Shown piece by piece: positions 25,748 through 34,664 of a stretch of DNA of 64,000 bases. The DNA is from Methylobacterium sp. Leaf112 (GTDB taxonomy: Bacteria; Pseudomonadota; Alphaproteobacteria; Rhizobiales; Beijerinckiaceae). The position numbers and the translations under genes are program-made. Numbering within the stretch: the stretch's first letter is position 1; each line of letters begins with the position of its first letter. The stretch covers positions 124,856 to 188,855 of the forward strand of contig NZ_LMNG01000023.1 in assembly GCF_001423295.1 (NCBI RefSeq), given 5' to 3'. The notes under the pieces were generated by a model. That model saw only the letters and a list, made by a program, of their open reading frames with translations. It was not told the DNA's origin and ran no database searches.

Positions 25748-26791
25748 ATGACCAACGACACGACCATCGAATCCCCCGATGAGGGTGTTCCGCCGCCCCT
25801 CGGCGCGGACGACACGGCCGCCGATGCTCGCCCCGCCGAAGGACGCCGGCCGCCGCGCGGCGGGCCACGGCCCGACCGCCCCAAGCGCCGCGACGTCAAC
25901 GGCTGGGTGATCCTCGACAAGGGCGTCGGCATGACCTCGACCCATGCGGTCGCGGTGGTGAAGCGCGCCTTCAATGCCAAAAAGGCCGGCCATGCCGGCA
26001 CCCTCGACCCCCTGGCATCCGGCATCCTTCCCATCGCGCTGGGTGAGGCGACCAAGACCGTTCCGTTCGTCATGGACGGCCGCAAGGCCTACGTGTTCAC
26101 GGTCACCTGGGGCATCGAGACGGACACGGACGACGCCGAGGGGCGCCCCGTCGCCACCAGCGAGAGCCGGCCCGAGCGCGGGGCCGTGGAAGCCGCTTTG
26201 CCGAGCTTCGTCGGCGCCATCGAGCAGGTGCCGCCGCGCTACTCGGCCATCAAGATCGCCGGGGAACGCGCCTACGACCTCGCCCGCGACGGCGAGGAGG
26301 TGGTGCTTGTGGCTCGCCCCGTCCAGATCGACCACCTCGCCGTGGTGGAGCATGACGGACAGCGCACGGTGATCGAGGCGGAGTGCGGCAAGGGCACCTA
26401 TGTGCGGGCGCTCGCCCGCGACCTCGGGCGGATGCTCGGCTGCTACGGCCATGTCTCGGCCCTGCGCCGTACCCGCGTCGGTCCCTTCGCCGAGGCCGAA
26501 TCCTGCGTCGTCGCCACCCTCGAGGAAGCCGGCCCCGACGGGAACGGTCCGCACCTTCATCCCGTCGAAACGGCCCTCGACGCCGTTCCGTCGGTGCCCG
26601 TCTCCCGCGACATGGCACTACGCCTGATGCGCGGTCAGGCGGTGATCCTGCGTGGGCGCGACGCCCCGGTGGAGGGCAAAGCCTTCGCCACCTGCGGCGG
26701 CATCCTGGTGGCGGTCGGCGATGTCGAGCGCGGCGAACTGGTGCCACACCGGGTGTTCCATCTCGGCGGTACCGCGCCCCAGCGGGGCTGA
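25748..26791 (+). CDS. truB: tRNA pseudouridine(55) synthase
   Basis: TruB makes pseudouridine 55 in the T-loop of tRNAs. The 347-residue protein has the catalytic block HAGTLDPLASG with Asp87, and the conserved VPPRYSAIKIAGERAYDLAR and KGTYVRALARDLG blocks. A 45-residue N-terminal extension rich in Pro, Arg and acidic residues precedes the core (NGWVILDKGVGMTS); it has no family counterpart and looks disordered. In many alphaproteobacteria rpsO and pnp come next; here a convergent M20 amidohydrolase follows instead. Confidence 0.95.
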   Translation: MTNDTTIESPDEGVPPPLGADDTAADARPAEGRRPPRGGPRPDRPKRRDVNGWVILDKGVGMTSTHAVAVVKRAFNAKKAGHAGTLDPLASGILPIALGEATKTVPFVMDGRKAYVFTVTWGIETDTDDAEGRPVATSESRPERGAVEAALPSFVGAIEQVPPRYSAIKIAGERAYDLARDGEEVVLVARPVQIDHLAVVEHDGQRTVIEAECGKGTYVRALARDLGRMLGCYGHVSALRRTRVGPFAEAESCVVATLEEAGPDGNGPHLHPVETALDAVPSVPVSRDMALRLMRGQAVILRGRDAPVEGKAFATCGGILVAVGDVERGELVPHRVFHLGGTAPQRG

Positions 26792-26799
26792 ACCGGACC

Positions 26800-27999
26800 T
26801 CAGGCCGGGTCGCCCGACGCGGGCGTGCCCGACCGGAGGGGCAGCCCGGTCTCGATGACGCGCGCCCAGAGCGAGGCGCCGTACGGGGCGGCCGCATCGT
26901 TGAAATCGTATTCCGGGTGGTGCAGTCCGGCGCTGGCTCCGTTGCCGAGGAAGATGTAGGCACCGGGCCGGTGGGCGAGCATGTAGGAGAAATCCTCCGC
27001 CGCCATCATGGGCGCCACAGCGCGCTCGACCTGTGATTCGCCCACGAGACCGGCCGCCACGTCGGCGATGAAATCCGTCTCCGCCGGGTGGTTCTCGGTC
27101 ACCGGGTAGCCGCTGCCGAACACGATGCTTCCGTGTGCGCCGAAGGCCGCCGCGACGTTGGTGACCACCGCTTCGATGCGTCCCTGGACCAGAGTCCGCA
27201 CGGGTTTCGACAGGGCCCGCATGGTCCCCCGCAGGGTCACGCATTGCGGCAGGACGTTGAAGGCCTCTCCGGCTTCCAGAGCGCAGACCGAGACCACCGC
27301 GCTGTCGAGGGGGTCGACGGAACGCGCCACGATGGATTGGAGGGCAACCACGACGTGGCTCGCCACCAAGACACTGTCGATGGCCGCGTGCGGCTGTGCG
27401 GCGTGGCCGCCCTTGCCCTCGACGGTGATGGTGAAGCGGTCGGTGGAGGCCATGATCGGGCCGGGCCGAATGGCGAAGTGACCGACCGCCAGACCCGGAA
27501 TGTTGTGCATGCCGTAGACGGTCTCGATGCCGAAGCGCTCCATGAGCCCATCGCGGACCATGGCCTCGCCGCCGCCGCCGCCCTCTTCCGCCGGCTGGAA
27601 GATCATCACCGCCGTTCCGTCGAAGTCGCGGGTTTCGGTGAGATACCGCGCCGCGCCGAGCAGCATGGCCGTATGACCGTCATGCCCGCAGGCATGCATC
27701 TTCCCGGGGTTCGTCGAGCGATAGGGCAGATCGCGCACTTCCCGGATCGGCAGTGCGTCCATATCCGCGCGCAGGCCGATGACCCGGTTCGAGCCGTGCG
27801 CCCGCCCCCGGATCACCCCGACGACGCCGGTACGACCGATGCCGGTTACCACCTCGTCGCAGCCGAAGGCCCTGAGCTTGTCGGCGACGAAGCCAGCGGT
27901 CCGGTGGACGTCGTATTGCAGTTCCGGATGGGCGTGCAGATCGTGGCGCCAGGCGGTGATCTCCGGCGCCAGGGCTGCGATCCGGTCGAGGACGGGCAT
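26800..27999 (-). CDS. M20 family amidohydrolase (hippurate/N-acyl-amino-acid hydrolase type)
   Basis: M20D peptidase-family amidohydrolases cleave N-acyl amino acids, hippurate or related amides with two metal ions. The 399-residue protein has the expected WRHDLHAHPEL start, ACGHDGH (Cys104, His106, His109) and FQPAEEGGGG with the catalytic Glu139 region, plus the dimerisation domain and the late M.AEDFSYML metal block. ATG 27999 gives the family N-terminus. It is a single gene converging on truB with 8 bp between stops. The substrate is unknown; auxin-conjugate hydrolases belong to the same family. Confidence 0.88.
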   Translation of the reverse strand: MPVLDRIAALAPEITAWRHDLHAHPELQYDVHRTAGFVADKLRAFGCDEVVTGIGRTGVVGVIRGRAHGSNRVIGLRADMDALPIREVRDLPYRSTNPGKMHACGHDGHTAMLLGAARYLTETRDFDGTAVMIFQPAEEGGGGGEAMVRDGLMERFGIETVYGMHNIPGLAVGHFAIRPGPIMASTDRFTITVEGKGGHAAQPHAAIDSVLVASHVVVALQSIVARSVDPLDSAVVSVCALEAGEAFNVLPQCVTLRGTMRALSKPVRTLVQGRIEAVVTNVAAAFGAHGSIVFGSGYPVTENHPAETDFIADVAAGLVGESQVERAVAPMMAAEDFSYMLAHRPGAYIFLGNGASAGLHHPEYDFNDAAAPYGASLWARVIETGLPLRSGTPASGDPA

Positions 28000-28141
28000 G
28001 GGACTGACTTTCGAAGGGGCGGCCCCTCTCAGGATGGACTTCGGGTGACAAACGCAAGACGACCCAGCAAACAAGGGGCCAGACGCGTGATCGGGCCCAC
28101 GACCGCATCGAACCTACCCGATTTCGGGATGTGGCGGCGAA

Positions 28142-30622
28142 TCACCCGGTGACGACCTCGCGCGCCCCGTCGGCCCGGCGCAGGCGAAGGGCGTTGGCCA
28201 GCACGAAGACGCTCGACACGGCCATGGCGGCCGCAGCCAGCACCGGCGACAGCAGGGGACCGCCGAAGGCGTGGAGCAGGCCCGCCGCCACGGGGATCAG
28301 GGCGACGTTGTAGGCGAACGCCCAGAACAGATTCTGCCGGATGTTGCGCATCACCGCCCGCGACAGACCGATCGCGGTGACGAGGCCGTCCAGGGCACCG
28401 GACATCAGCACCACGTCGGCACTCTCGACGGCGATGTCCGTACCCGTGCCGATGGCGATACCGATCTCCGCCTCCGCCAGGGCCGGTGCATCGTTGATCC
28501 CGTCGCCGACGAAGGCCACGGTGCCGTAGCGTGCCCGCAACGCGCGCACGGCCTCGACCTTGCCGTCGGGAAGAAGCGCGGCGAAAACCGTGTCGATCCC
28601 GAGGGTTCTGGCCACGCCTTCGGCGGCACCGCGTGCGTCGCCGGTCACCATGGCAACGGCGAGGCCGCGCCTCTTCAGGGCTGCGACGGCCTCGGCTGCA
28701 CCCGGCTTGATCGGATCGGCGACGGCGACGAGGGCGGCCAAGCGCCCATCCACGGCGACGTAGAGAGGACTGCGGCCTCGCATCTCCAGGGCGGCGGCCT
28801 GCGCGGCGAGTGCGGCGGTGGCGATACCGAGCCGGGCCATGTGACGGTCCGCCCCGACCGCCACCGATCGGCCGGCGACGCGCCCGGTGACGCCGTACCC
28901 CGGCGAAGCCTCGAACTCGGTCACCGGCGCGAGGGTAAGCCCCCGCGCTTCGGCCGCTTCCACGATGGCACGGGCGACGGGATGTTCCGAACGCGCTTCG
29001 AGGGCCGCGGCCAGCGCCAGAACCTCGTTGTCCGAGAAGTCCGGTGCCGGCACGAGATCGGTCAGGCTCGGCCGACCCTCCGTGAGGGTCCCGGTCTTGT
29101 CGAGGGCAACCACCTGCGCATCGCGCAAAGCCTGGAGAGCGGTACCACTGCGAAACAGAACGCCGCGTTCGGCCGCTCGCCCCGTACCGACCATGATCGA
29201 GGTCGGCGTCGCCAGGCCCATGGCGCACGGACAGGCGATGATGAGCACCGCGATGGCGTTGACGAGGGCGAAGCCCAGGGCCGGGCTCGGGCCGAGGACG
29301 AACCAGGCGACGAAGGTCAGGGCCGAGACGATCATGACGGCGGGTACGAACCAGGCGGTGACCCGATCGACCACGGCCTGGATCGGGAGCTTACCGCCCT
29401 GCGCGGCCTCGACCATGGCGACGATCCGGGCCAAGGCCGTTTCGGTCCCGATGGCTCCGACGGCGAGGTCGAATCCGCCCGTGGTGTTGAGCGTCCCGCC
29501 GATGACGGCATCGCCGACGCCCTTGGAGACGGGCACGGGCTCGCCCGTCACCATGCTTTCGTCGACGAAGCTCGTTCCCGCGACCACGGTGCCATCGGCC
29601 GAGACGCGCTCGCCGGGGCGGACCCGCACCACGTCCCCGAGGCGCAGATCCGCCTGCGCCACGGACCGCTCCCCGCCGTCGCGGATCACACGGGCAGTGG
29701 TGGGCGACAGACCCACGAGGCGGGCGATGGCGGCACCCGTACGGCTCTTGGCCCGTGCCTCCAGGGTGCGCCCGAGGAGGATGAGGGTGACGATGAGCAC
29801 CGCCGCCTCGAAATAGAGATGCGCGGTGCCGGGCGGCAGCCAATGCGGGGCGAAGGCCGAGACCAGGGAGTACAGGTAGGCCGCGCCGGCCCCGAGGGCG
29901 ACGAGGGCGTTCATGTCGGGGTGACCGCGCAGGAGACTCGGAACGCCCTGAACGAAGAAGCGGCGGCCTGGACCGGCCAGGACCAGGGTCGCCAGGATGG
30001 TTTGAATCCAGGCCGTGATCATCGTCCCGGTGGCATGGTGAAGGCCGGGGACGATGTGGCCGCCCATATCGAGGACGACGACGGGTGTTGCCAGGAGAGC
30101 GGCGACAAGAAGATCGCGCTGGAGGGTGGCTCGCTCCGCCTGCCGACGGCTTTCGGTTGTCTCCCGCGCGGCGACGGCGCCCGAAACGGCCTCGTAGCCC
30201 GCCCCCCTTACGGCTGCGGCGAGTCTATCGAACGCGACCACCCCTTCCGTGTGACGCACGGTGGCGCGCCCCGTGGCCAGATTGACGGACGCTGCGATCA
30301 CCCCCGGGACGCCCACGAGGGCACGCTCGGCTCGAGCCACGCAGGAGGCGCAGGACAGGCCGGTGATATCGAACGCCGTCGTCGCTTCCGGGACGCCGTA
30401 GCCCGCCCGGGCGATGGCTTCCACGGCCGCCCCCGCACCGGTGCCGTCGAGGCGCAGGCTGGCACGCCCCGTTGCGAGGTTGACCACAACCTCCGATGCT
30501 CCCGGTAGCGCCGTCAGGGCACGCTCTACCCGCCCCACGCAGGAGGCACAGGACAAGCCGGTGACCGGAAAGTCGAAGCGGTTGGGCAACGAAGGAGGAG
30601 AGGCGTGCGCAGGGCGTGTCAT
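28142..30622 (-). CDS. copA: Copper-translocating P1B-type ATPase
   Basis: This inner-membrane pump exports Cu(I) using ATP. The 826-residue protein begins with two heavy-metal-associated domains, each with GLSCASC (Cys25/Cys28 and Cys91/Cys94), followed by eight predicted membrane helices. The metal site CPC is at 464-466 ([11 protein letters not shown]), the phosphorylated Asp508 lies in DKTGTLTEG, and TGEPVPV and [10 protein letters not shown] are present. The ATG at 30622 is preceded by GAGGAG at good spacing. No copper chaperone or CueR-like regulator is adjacent. Silver transport by the same protein is possible. Confidence 0.93.
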   Translation of the reverse strand: MTRPAHASPPSLPNRFDFPVTGLSCASCVGRVERALTALPGASEVVVNLATGRASLRLDGTGAGAAVEAIARAGYGVPEATTAFDITGLSCASCVARAERALVGVPGVIAASVNLATGRATVRHTEGVVAFDRLAAAVRGAGYEAVSGAVAARETTESRRQAERATLQRDLLVAALLATPVVVLDMGGHIVPGLHHATGTMITAWIQTILATLVLAGPGRRFFVQGVPSLLRGHPDMNALVALGAGAAYLYSLVSAFAPHWLPPGTAHLYFEAAVLIVTLILLGRTLEARAKSRTGAAIARLVGLSPTTARVIRDGGERSVAQADLRLGDVVRVRPGERVSADGTVVAGTSFVDESMVTGEPVPVSKGVGDAVIGGTLNTTGGFDLAVGAIGTETALARIVAMVEAAQGGKLPIQAVVDRVTAWFVPAVMIVSALTFVAWFVLGPSPALGFALVNAIAVLIIACPCAMGLATPTSIMVGTGRAAERGVLFRSGTALQALRDAQVVALDKTGTLTEGRPSLTDLVPAPDFSDNEVLALAAALEARSEHPVARAIVEAAEARGLTLAPVTEFEASPGYGVTGRVAGRSVAVGADRHMARLGIATAALAAQAAALEMRGRSPLYVAVDGRLAALVAVADPIKPGAAEAVAALKRRGLAVAMVTGDARGAAEGVARTLGIDTVFAALLPDGKVEAVRALRARYGTVAFVGDGINDAPALAEAEIGIAIGTGTDIAVESADVVLMSGALDGLVTAIGLSRAVMRNIRQNLFWAFAYNVALIPVAAGLLHAFGGPLLSPVLAAAAMAVSSVFVLANALRLRRADGAREVVTG

Positions 30623-30696
30623 GCTCCTCATGTGGGGCTTCGGCCCGGGGAGGAAAATCGAACGTGGGCGCACGCCCGGTATGTCGCAAATGCGTC

Positions 30697-30721
30697 GCGC
30701 TCGGGGGATTCGTCCGAGCGC
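30697..30721 (-). terminator. Hairpin downstream of phoR
   Basis: GCGCTCGG (30697-30704) and CCGAGCGC (30714-30721) form an 8-bp stem with a 9-nt loop. On the minus strand it starts 7 bp after the phoR stop and ends about 75 bp before the copA start, so it may separate the two genes. There is no strong T tract, so confidence is limited. Confidence 0.45.
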
Positions 30722-30727
30722 ATGGGC

Positions 30728-32008
30728 TCACCGTCCGGCCGTCTCGGCCGCGTTGCCGGGCTCCATGACGAATTCGGGAAAGGACACCCGCACGGTGGTC
30801 CCGGCACCCGGAGCGCTCTCGATGACGAGGCGGCCACGGTGGCGGTTGACGATATGCTTGACGATGGCGAGGCCCAGGCCCGTGCCGCCTTGATCCCGAC
30901 TCGAGGCGACGTCGACGCGGTAGAATCGCTCCGTCAGGCGCGGGATGTGCTCGGGCGCGATGCCGGGGCCTTCGTCACGCACGGCGAGCACGATGCGGGC
31001 GCGGCGTGGCGGCAACTCCACGAGGCGGGCGACCGAGACGGCGACGCGGCCGCCGCGGCCGCCATATTTCACGGCGTTCTCGACGAGGTTCTCGACCACC
31101 CGCAGGAGTTCGTCGCGTTCGCCCGGCATTGGGTGGACGCCGTCCGCCTCGAACGTCACTTCGACGCCGCGCTCCCGCGCAAGGGGACTTTGCGTCTCGA
31201 CCATCTCGCGGGCGATCCGGGCGAGATCGACGGGCTTCGTCGGTGGCACGTGCTCGCGCAGTTCGATGCGGGACAGGGACAGCAGGTCGTCGATGAGGCG
31301 CGTCATTCGATGCGCCTGGGTCTTCATGATGGCAAGGAAGCGCTCGCGGGCCGGGGCGTCGTTCCGGGCCGGCCCCTGAAGAGTCTCGATGAAGCCGAGG
31401 AGCGAGGCGAGCGGGGTGCGCAGTTCGTGGCTCGCGTTGGCGACGAAATCCACCCGCATCGCCTCCAAGCGACGAGCCGAGGTGAGGTCACGCAGGAACA
31501 GAACGACGTTGGGCTGGCCGCCCGCTGGCCCGTCGGGCATCGGCAGGGCGCCGATCTGCACCTCGAAGGCACGCTCCGTGGGCACCCGGGTGGCGTAGAG
31601 CGTCTTCAGGGGGGCGCCGGTGCGCAGCACCTCCTCGATGCCATCGAGAACATCGGGCGCGCGCAGGGCGAACGAGAGCGGATGGCGAAGTTTCAGGGCC
31701 GGAAGGAGCGCGCGGGCGGCGGGATTGACCTCGATGACCACGGCGCGCCGGTCCACCAGGATCACCGGATCGGGAATGTTGGCGAGGAGCGCCTCGGCGA
31801 CGGAATGCCGTGCGTGGGCCGAGGCCTCGGGCGCTGCCCGGATACGGGTGCGGAACAGGCCACCGACGACGCCTCCGAGGGCTAGGGCCGCGACGGAGGC
31901 GGCGATCCACGGCGCATCCAGAGTCCCGCGCGCCCAAGCGCACAGGGCGAGAACGACGCTCGCGCACGCGGCGGCGGTCCAGGCGGATCGACGCGCGCCC
32001 CGTGCCAT
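30728..32008 (-). CDS. PhoR-like sensor histidine kinase
   Basis: The protein (426 residues) has two N-terminal membrane helices (about 11-26 and 34-52), a PAS-like segment (about 68-180; LLANIPDPVILVDRRAVVIEVN), then a HisKA domain with FVANASHELRTPL (His194) and a HATPase_c domain with NLVENAVKYG, DEGPGIAPEHI and GTGLGLAIVKHI. The layout and the H-box are those of PhoR, the phosphate-regulon sensor. However no phoB, pst or phoU gene lies in the window; the neighbours are copA and a membrane protein. So the name is by similarity only and the signal is not established. ATG 32008 follows a GGGAGG site. Confidence 0.8.
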   Translation of the reverse strand: MARGARRSAWTAAACASVVLALCAWARGTLDAPWIAASVAALALGGVVGGLFRTRIRAAPEASAHARHSVAEALLANIPDPVILVDRRAVVIEVNPAARALLPALKLRHPLSFALRAPDVLDGIEEVLRTGAPLKTLYATRVPTERAFEVQIGALPMPDGPAGGQPNVVLFLRDLTSARRLEAMRVDFVANASHELRTPLASLLGFIETLQGPARNDAPARERFLAIMKTQAHRMTRLIDDLLSLSRIELREHVPPTKPVDLARIAREMVETQSPLARERGVEVTFEADGVHPMPGERDELLRVVENLVENAVKYGGRGGRVAVSVARLVELPPRRARIVLAVRDEGPGIAPEHIPRLTERFYRVDVASSRDQGGTGLGLAIVKHIVNRHRGRLVIESAPGAGTTVRVSFPEFVMEPGNAAETAGR

Positions 32009-32042
32009 GCTGCCCTCCCTGCCGCTTTTCAGACGGCGGCGA

Positions 32043-33137
32043 TCACGTCCCTTCAGCGCGCCGGAGACGCCCGGCACGGACGCGCTTCAGCACTTCGTAG
32101 CCCCCCAACATCGACAGGGCGATGACGAACGGCACGAGGTAGTAGCAGACCCGGAACAGCAGCAGGGAGCCGAGCACCTGATCGCGCGGCAGGCTCGATA
32201 GGGCGAGCAGGATCGTCGCTTCGAACACACCGAGGCCGCCGGGCGCATTCGAGGCGATGCCCAGCATGGCGGCGAGCACGTAGATGGCGACGAAGGTCGT
32301 GAAGCCGATGGAGGTTTCAGCCGGCAACAGCACGTACAAGGTGGCGGCGGCCGCGCAGACGTCGCCGATGCCCACCACCATCTGGCTCAACGAAACCGAA
32401 GCTCCGGGTAGCTCGAGGCGCCAGCCCTTCACCCGGACGCTGCGGCGCTTGAGCGACACCCAGGCGAGGTAGGCGACGACGGACAGGAGTGCGGCGAGGC
32501 CGACCCCCTGGTTGAGGCGGATGCTGGTGAAGGTGAGCCCGGCGAGTTGCCCGGCCTCCGCGATGAGGCTCAATCCCAGCACCACGCCCATGCCGAGCCA
32601 GAAGGTGAAGCCTGCGATCACCGTGAGGGCGGCGATCTTGGCGGCGCTCAAGCCGCGGCCGGAATAGATCCAGTAGCGGATGGTGCCGGCCGTCAGCAGC
32701 GGGAAACCGAGGGTGAAGCTCACCGCATAGCTGGTGAACGAGGCGAGCGCCGTCGTACGGTAGGGGACAACGATCTGGAGTTGTCGCAGGGCCAGGGCGT
32801 CGTAGCAGGTCAGGAACAGGTAGCTCACGGCGACGAACAGGAAGGCGAGTCCGAGCTGTCCCGGTGTCGCCGCCGTGAAGGCCGCGTGGAGTTCGGCCCA
32901 CGTGACCGTCTCGACGAGCCGCCACAGGACGTAGACCGACACGGCGAAGATCACGATGCTGGCGATGGTGCCGATCCAGGCGTAGCGCCCCTTGAAGGAA
33001 CGCTTGGCGGCGGGAGCCGCGGGGATATCGCTGGGGCGGGAATCGCTGGAATGAGCATCGTCGGGCTCGACGCCGGACGCGTCCTCGCCGATCGTCTCGG
33101 CCCGGCCGAGCTCCTTGTGCTGTCCCGCAAAGTTCAT
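32043..33137 (-). CDS. LPG-synthase-type (UPF0104) integral membrane protein
   Basis: The 364-residue protein has a polar N-terminus (about 55 residues) and about eight membrane helices. Characteristic parts are YALALRQLQ-type CYDALALRQLQ, SYAVSFTLGFPLLTAGTIRYWIY and SNAPGGLGVFEATIL. This is the flippase-like membrane half of lysylphosphatidylglycerol synthases (MprF), without the C-terminal GNAT aminoacyl-transfer half. Such stand-alone forms often export or flip lipids or glycoconjugates. The gene follows the inositol/YcaO cluster by 169 bp and precedes phoR by 34 bp. A transport role for the cluster product is possible but only inferred. Confidence 0.75.
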   Translation of the reverse strand: MNFAGQHKELGRAETIGEDASGVEPDDAHSSDSRPSDIPAAPAAKRSFKGRYAWIGTIASIVIFAVSVYVLWRLVETVTWAELHAAFTAATPGQLGLAFLFVAVSYLFLTCYDALALRQLQIVVPYRTTALASFTSYAVSFTLGFPLLTAGTIRYWIYSGRGLSAAKIAALTVIAGFTFWLGMGVVLGLSLIAEAGQLAGLTFTSIRLNQGVGLAALLSVVAYLAWVSLKRRSVRVKGWRLELPGASVSLSQMVVGIGDVCAAAATLYVLLPAETSIGFTTFVAIYVLAAMLGIASNAPGGLGVFEATILLALSSLPRDQVLGSLLLFRVCYYLVPFVIALSMLGGYEVLKRVRAGRLRRAEGT

Positions 33138-33306
33138 CGTATCGGCGTCCGCCTCCGCCGGGCACCCCGCTCGGCCTTGGCGGCGGCATGGATGGCCCGG
33201 GCTTGTGCCGGACCGCGGCCCGTGGCCCGCATTTAGGGGCATCGGCCGGCAATTGCCAGCGATGGACCGATCTTGCCCGTGGGTTGCACTGGATCGGAGC
33301 ATCCCG

Positions 33307-33912
33307 TCAGGCCAGGATGGCGGCGGCTTCGCCGAAGCCCCGTCGGATGCGTTCGGCGACGCTGGGCGCCGTACAGACATAGGTCGGGCTCGGATGCGGC
33401 ACCGCGATCACCGGCAGGTCGGGCCGCAGACTCGCGAGTGCGGGACGGTTCAGTCCTGCCACGCGCCCGGCCAGAATCACGACGCGCAGGCGTGGCAGAC
33501 AGGTGAGCAACGGCTCCAGGTAGGGCGCGGCTGCGGCGATTTCGGATCGGCGCGGCGCGCGGTTGCGCGCGCCCGGCGCGTGGATCACCCACGGGACCGC
33601 ATTCCAGATCACCGTGTCGCCCCGTGCGATGCCAGCCTCTTGGAAGAAGCGAAACAAGTTGGCGGCCGTGCCCGTGGGGTTGTCGCGCGAAACGAAGCCG
33701 GTACCGCGCGGGCCCGGCGTTTCCAGCAACAGCAGAAGCCGCGCATCGACACCGCCATCGAAGGGGTCCGGCTCCGGCACAGGGGCGTCCCGCTCGGCCG
33801 CGATGCGGTGGGCGAGCGTGCGCAAGGGTGCGAGATGCGGAGCCGCCAGGAGGTCGCGGCGCGCGGCGAGGTCGGCGGGGTCTCGCAGGCTTTTCGGGTG
33901 ATTCGGGATCAC
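33307..33912 (-). CDS. Uracil-DNA glycosylase superfamily protein
   Basis: The 201-residue protein has the UDG fold signatures LLLLLETPGPRGTGFVSRDN (motif A region), VIWNAVPW and the C-terminal HPSPT (motif B). It lacks the 4Fe-4S cysteines of family 4/5 enzymes, so it is nearer to single-domain families. The start is a GTG at 33912 that overlaps the deacetylase stop by 4 nt (GTGA), making this the last gene of the inositol/YcaO unit. That a base-excision enzyme is translated with a small-molecule pathway is odd; either it is a passenger, or the fold has been recruited for another N-glycosidic cleavage. Confidence 0.75.
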   Translation of the reverse strand: MIPNHPKSLRDPADLAARRDLLAAPHLAPLRTLAHRIAAERDAPVPEPDPFDGGVDARLLLLLETPGPRGTGFVSRDNPTGTAANLFRFFQEAGIARGDTVIWNAVPWVIHAPGARNRAPRRSEIAAAAPYLEPLLTCLPRLRVVILAGRVAGLNRPALASLRPDLPVIAVPHPSPTYVCTAPSVAERIRRGFGEAAAILA

Positions 33913-34664
33913 CCGACGAGGCGTGCAACAGGGTCCGGCAGGGCGCCGCTCAGCCGGAAGCGTTCGACGCCGCCCTCCCGTGTCAGTTGCTCGGCGAGGT
34001 TGTCAGGTCCGCCGAACTGAAACCCAAGCTGGCTCGCATAGGCCGCGCAGGCCGCGTACTTGGCCGCTTGTGCCGCCGCATCGAACGCGATGACCTGCAC
34101 CGGCAGTTCGGCGAAGCGATCGCGCAGGGGCTCGCGCGGTTCGGCGTCACGCACGGTGTAGGGAAAGTCGCGCCACCACAGGATCGGGACGCCGGTGGCG
34201 ATGGTCGTGAGGGCGTCCACGACCTGAACGTGATCGACGTGACCGCCGACGGCTTGCGGCGCCAGGATCAGGTCGGGTTGCGTCTCGGCCATGAGTTCTC
34301 CGAAGGCGCGCACGAGATCCGGTACGATGCCGTCATCGCCCCGAAGCTCCGCGAACAGCTCGGGCGCGCTGGCATAGCCCCGGTGGGGCGCCTCGCGGAA
34401 CGGCAGATGCCGTGGCGCAGCGATGCCGAGGGCTCGGGCGGCGTCCGCGTCCTCGTCCCGGCGCAGCGCCATGTAGTCGATCTCCGGCCCGAGACCCTTG
34501 TCGGTCTGGCAGGCCAGGGCGAACCCCTTCGGATCGGCCACCGAGCCGGTGAACACCGTCGCCATGGTGACGTGCCAGCCGGCCCGCGCCAGCACCGCGA
34601 GGGTGCCGCCGCACGAGAAGGCCGCATCGTCGAGGTGCGGCGACAGGGCGAGAACCGCCGGCAT
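33909..34664 (-). CDS. PIG-L family (LmbE-like) zinc deacetylase
   Basis: PIG-L/LmbE/MshB/BshB proteins remove N-acetyl groups from GlcNAc conjugates using zinc. The 251-residue protein starts MPAVLALSPHLDDAAFSCGG, with zinc ligands His10, Asp13 and the distal G-HVDH motif (His142, His145). ATG 34664 overlaps the glycosyltransferase stop by 1 nt (TGATG). In mycothiol synthesis MshB deacetylates GlcNAc-inositol; here a GT4 gene immediately upstream and an inositol-phosphate synthase in the same unit make the same kind of substrate plausible. This is inference from context; carbohydrate specificity cannot be read from the sequence. Confidence 0.85.
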   Translation of the reverse strand: MPAVLALSPHLDDAAFSCGGTLAVLARAGWHVTMATVFTGSVADPKGFALACQTDKGLGPEIDYMALRRDEDADAARALGIAAPRHLPFREAPHRGYASAPELFAELRGDDGIVPDLVRAFGELMAETQPDLILAPQAVGGHVDHVQVVDALTTIATGVPILWWRDFPYTVRDAEPREPLRDRFAELPVQVIAFDAAAQAAKYAACAAYASQLGFQFGGPDNLAEQLTREGGVERFRLSGALPDPVARLVG

